A stretch of 6,968 nucleotides of DNA, from NCBI GenBank assembly GCA_015494035.1, contig WGBZ01000094.1, forward strand, positions 1 to 6,968, in the 5' to 3' direction. The stretch comes from Lysobacterales bacterium (GTDB taxonomy: Bacteria > Pseudomonadota > Gammaproteobacteria > Xanthomonadales > Marinicellaceae). The notes beneath the pieces are model-generated. The model searched no databases, was not told the origin of the DNA, and saw only the letters and a program-made list of their open reading frames with translations. The position numbers were made by a program, and so were the translations under genes. Shown here piece after piece: positions 5,396 through 6,968 of the stretch (position 1 is the first letter of the stretch; each line of letters begins with the position of its first letter).

Positions 5396-6538
5396 ATGCC
5401 AAGAATCGTTGCCATTTCCACCTCGAGAGCCGACTACAGCCACCTCTACTGGCCATTGCGCGCCTTGCAGGACGCCCCGGGCATTGAATTGACCGTCATC
5501 GCCACCGCGGCGCATGCGGCCACAGCTTTTGGCCACACCGCCGACGAAGTGCGTGCTGATGGTTTTGCTGTTGAAGTGATCGAGTCCCTGCTGGATTCGG
5601 ACAGCGACGTGGGAGCGGCCAAAACCATCGGTTTATGCACCGTGGCGTTGGCCGATGTGTTGGCGCGTCTGCAGCCGGATCTGTTGCTGTTGATTGCCGA
5701 TCGCTATGAAATGCTGGCCCCGGCCAGTGTGGCCCTGGCGTTACGCATTCCCATGGCCCATATTGAAGGCGGTGACATCAGTGAGGGCGCCATTGACAAT
5801 GCGGTGCGTAACGCCCTGACCAAGATGGCGCATCTGCATTTTACGCCCACCCGGGACGCCGCCCGACGCGTCATTGCCATGGGCGAGGAACCCTGGCGCG
5901 TGCATCACAGCGGCGCCCCGTCACTGGATCATCTGCACCATTCGGATATTGCCGATGCCAACCGCATAAATGCGCTGCTGGGTTTAACGCCGCAGCGACC
6001 AGTCACTGTTGTGGCCCAGCATCCGTTGACCCTGGCGGCAGACACCACTGCAGAGCTGGATGCTGTGCTGGAAGCCCTGAGGGACTGGCCGCAGCAGATC
6101 GTTTTCTGCTACCCCAATGCGGACATGGGTTCCCGGGACATGGCGTGCCGCCTCACGGAATTTTGTGCCAGCCGGAACGATGCCCAGGTGGTCACCAACC
6201 TGCCGGCGCCGGACTATTTTGGTCTGCTGAAACGGGCCAGCCTGATGCTGGGCAACTCCTCCAGCGGCATCATGGAGACCCCCTCACTGGGTTTGCCTTG
6301 TGTCAATGTGGGTCGGCGGCAGCAGGGTCGCCAACAGGCCAGCAATACCTTGCAGGCCGAGGCCACTGCCGAAAGCATTCGGCAAAAAATGCACAAGGCA
6401 GTGTCTCCACCGTTTGTGGCTGCCTGTCAGGGCATTGAAAATCCTTATGGTGATGGCCAGGCAGCGCAACGAATTGCCCGTGTGCTGACCGCTTTGCCGG
6501 AACGTTTTGCCTTGTTAAACAAAAAGGAATGGCTGTGA
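5396..6538 (+). CDS. neuC: NeuC-family hydrolysing UDP-sugar 2-epimerase
   Basis: A 380-residue cytoplasmic enzyme of the UDP-GlcNAc 2-epimerase (GT-B fold) superfamily, hydrolysing type, which releases ManNAc or a 2,4-diacetamido sugar from the UDP donor as the first committed step to a nonulosonic acid. It shows the N-terminal GTSRADY-like STSRADYSHL (9-18), ADRYEML with Asp102 (101-107), AHIEGGDISEGAIDN (121-135) with acidic Glu124, Asp127 and Glu130, KMAHLHF (143-149), QHP with His209, and the UDP-binding GNSSSGIMETPSLGLP (286-301) followed by NVGRRQQGR. Length matches the family. Sequence alone does not separate NeuC (UDP-GlcNAc) from LegG (UDP-diacetylbacillosamine); the adjoining aminotransferase favours a legionaminic-type route. 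The ATG lacks a clear Shine-Dalgarno, so translation may be modest. It is divergent from icd and overlaps the next gene by four bases. Confidence 0.88.
   Translation: MPRIVAISTSRADYSHLYWPLRALQDAPGIELTVIATAAHAATAFGHTADEVRADGFAVEVIESLLDSDSDVGAAKTIGLCTVALADVLARLQPDLLLLIADRYEMLAPASVALALRIPMAHIEGGDISEGAIDNAVRNALTKMAHLHFTPTRDAARRVIAMGEEPWRVHHSGAPSLDHLHHSDIADANRINALLGLTPQRPVTVVAQHPLTLAADTTAELDAVLEALRDWPQQIVFCYPNADMGSRDMACRLTEFCASRNDAQVVTNLPAPDYFGLLKRASLMLGNSSSGIMETPSLGLPCVNVGRRQQGRQQASNTLQAEATAESIRQKMHKAVSPPFVAACQGIENPYGDGQAAQRIARVLTALPERFALLNKKEWL
6523..6528 (+). promoter_or_regulatory. Shine-Dalgarno deciding the aminotransferase start
   Basis: AAAGGA ends directly against an in-frame ATG at 6529 but lies 6 bases before GTG 6535. 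The spacing makes GTG 6535 the better start, creating a GTGA overlap with the neuC stop. Confidence 0.6.
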
Positions 6539-6968
6539 GAACGCCAGGTTCTGGGCGACCAGACTCCTCTCTGCAGCAAGAAACCGGCAGCAGTGGATCA
6601 ACCGACCGATTCGCTATTCCCCTGGCGCGCCCCGATATCAGCGAGCTGGAAAAAACGCTGGTGGCCGAGGTCTTGGCCAGTGGCCAGTTGTCGCGAGGGG
6701 AGTTTCTGCAACGGTTTGAGTCCGCGGCGGCGACGGCCCTGGAAATGCCTTGCGCCGTGGCCACTTCGTCTGGAACCGGCGGACTGATACTGGCCTTGCA
6801 GGCACTGGGCATCAAAGCCGGCGATGAAGTCATCACCGCCAGCTACACGGTACCGGCCACGGTCAATGCGATTGTGGCTCTGGGCGCCCGGCCGGTGCTG
6901 GTGGACATCGAAGAACGCACGCGTGGGCTGTCGCCGGTGGCGGTGGAAAAAGCGCTCACTGAGCGCAC
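6535..6968 (+). CDS. DegT/DnrJ/EryC1/StrS-family sugar aminotransferase, 5' part
   Basis: The first 144 residues of a PLP-dependent aminotransferase that transfers an amino group, typically from glutamate, to a keto-sugar nucleotide. The gene runs off the right edge. IPLARPDISELE (28-39) followed by VLASGQLSRGEFLQRFE is the family N-terminus, ATSSGTGGLILALQALGIKA (76-95) holds the SSGT phosphate-binding turn, GDEVITASYTVPATVNAI (96-113) is the typical second block, and PVLVDI (120-125) follows. The catalytic lysine lies beyond the window. About 25 polar, Gly/Ser-rich residues precede the conserved start, more than usual; if real this is a disordered extension. GTG 6535 is chosen for ribosome-site spacing; ATG 6529 would add two residues. 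The four-base overlap with neuC implies co-transcription. It could be a LegC/PseC-type enzyme of nonulosonic acid synthesis or a perosamine-type enzyme. Confidence 0.85.
   Translation, partial: MRTPGSGRPDSSLQQETGSSGSTDRFAIPLARPDISELEKTLVAEVLASGQLSRGEFLQRFESAAATALEMPCAVATSSGTGGLILALQALGIKAGDEVITASYTVPATVNAIVALGARPVLVDIEERTRGLSPVAVEKALTER

Noticed and set aside
5322..5456. N-terminal extension of isocitrate dehydrogenase from the ATG at 5456
   Set aside because: The extra 45 residues are Cys/Trp/Arg-rich and unlike the family, they overlap the neuC start, and the promoter at 5358-5366 lies inside them. ATG 5321 gives the conserved N-terminus.

Overview
The window looks like a chromosomal segment of a gammaproteobacterium, probably free-living or marine. 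The grounds are a GC content in the mid-50s by eye, a secreted PPC-domain metalloprotease with W-rich C-terminal repeats, an NAD-type isocitrate dehydrogenase of 335 residues, and the start of a nonulosonic (sialic-acid-like) sugar cluster. The genus cannot be fixed from the sequence alone.

Layout: (i) 1-114, minus strand: the 5' end of a gene for an exported protein of unknown function, running off the left edge. (ii) 317-1087, plus: a divergent, shortened ThiD-like kinase, preceded by a region holding a 17-nt direct repeat. (iii) 1077-1234: a 158-bp palindromic MITE-like element that supplies the thiD stop codon. (iv) 1365-4003, plus: a two-gene operon with its own extended -10 promoter, coding for a small secreted protein and, through an ATGA overlap and a near-perfect Shine-Dalgarno, a large secreted zinc metalloprotease. 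(v) 4070-4229: a second copy of the palindromic element, inverted relative to the first, sitting in the left arm of a bidirectional terminator (4228-4264). (vi) 4314-5321, minus: NAD-dependent isocitrate dehydrogenase, converging on the protease. (vii) 5396-6968, plus: a NeuC-family UDP-sugar 2-epimerase, overlapped by a DegT/DnrJ-type aminotransferase that runs off the right edge. Together these two suggest synthesis of a nonulosonic acid for surface polysaccharide or protein glycosylation.

The most informative observation is the pair of palindromic elements. They share terminal repeats, the same central AATAGC-NN-GCTATT motif, arm-specific signatures and near-identical length, and each is flanked by a candidate 4-bp target duplication (ATAG; CTAA). 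Removing each element with one duplication copy restores a sensible empty site: an in-frame thiD stop in one case, a perfect 17-bp terminator stem in the other. This indicates real insertions, with features reminiscent of IS5-group transposition. No defence system, CRISPR array, tRNA or rRNA was seen.
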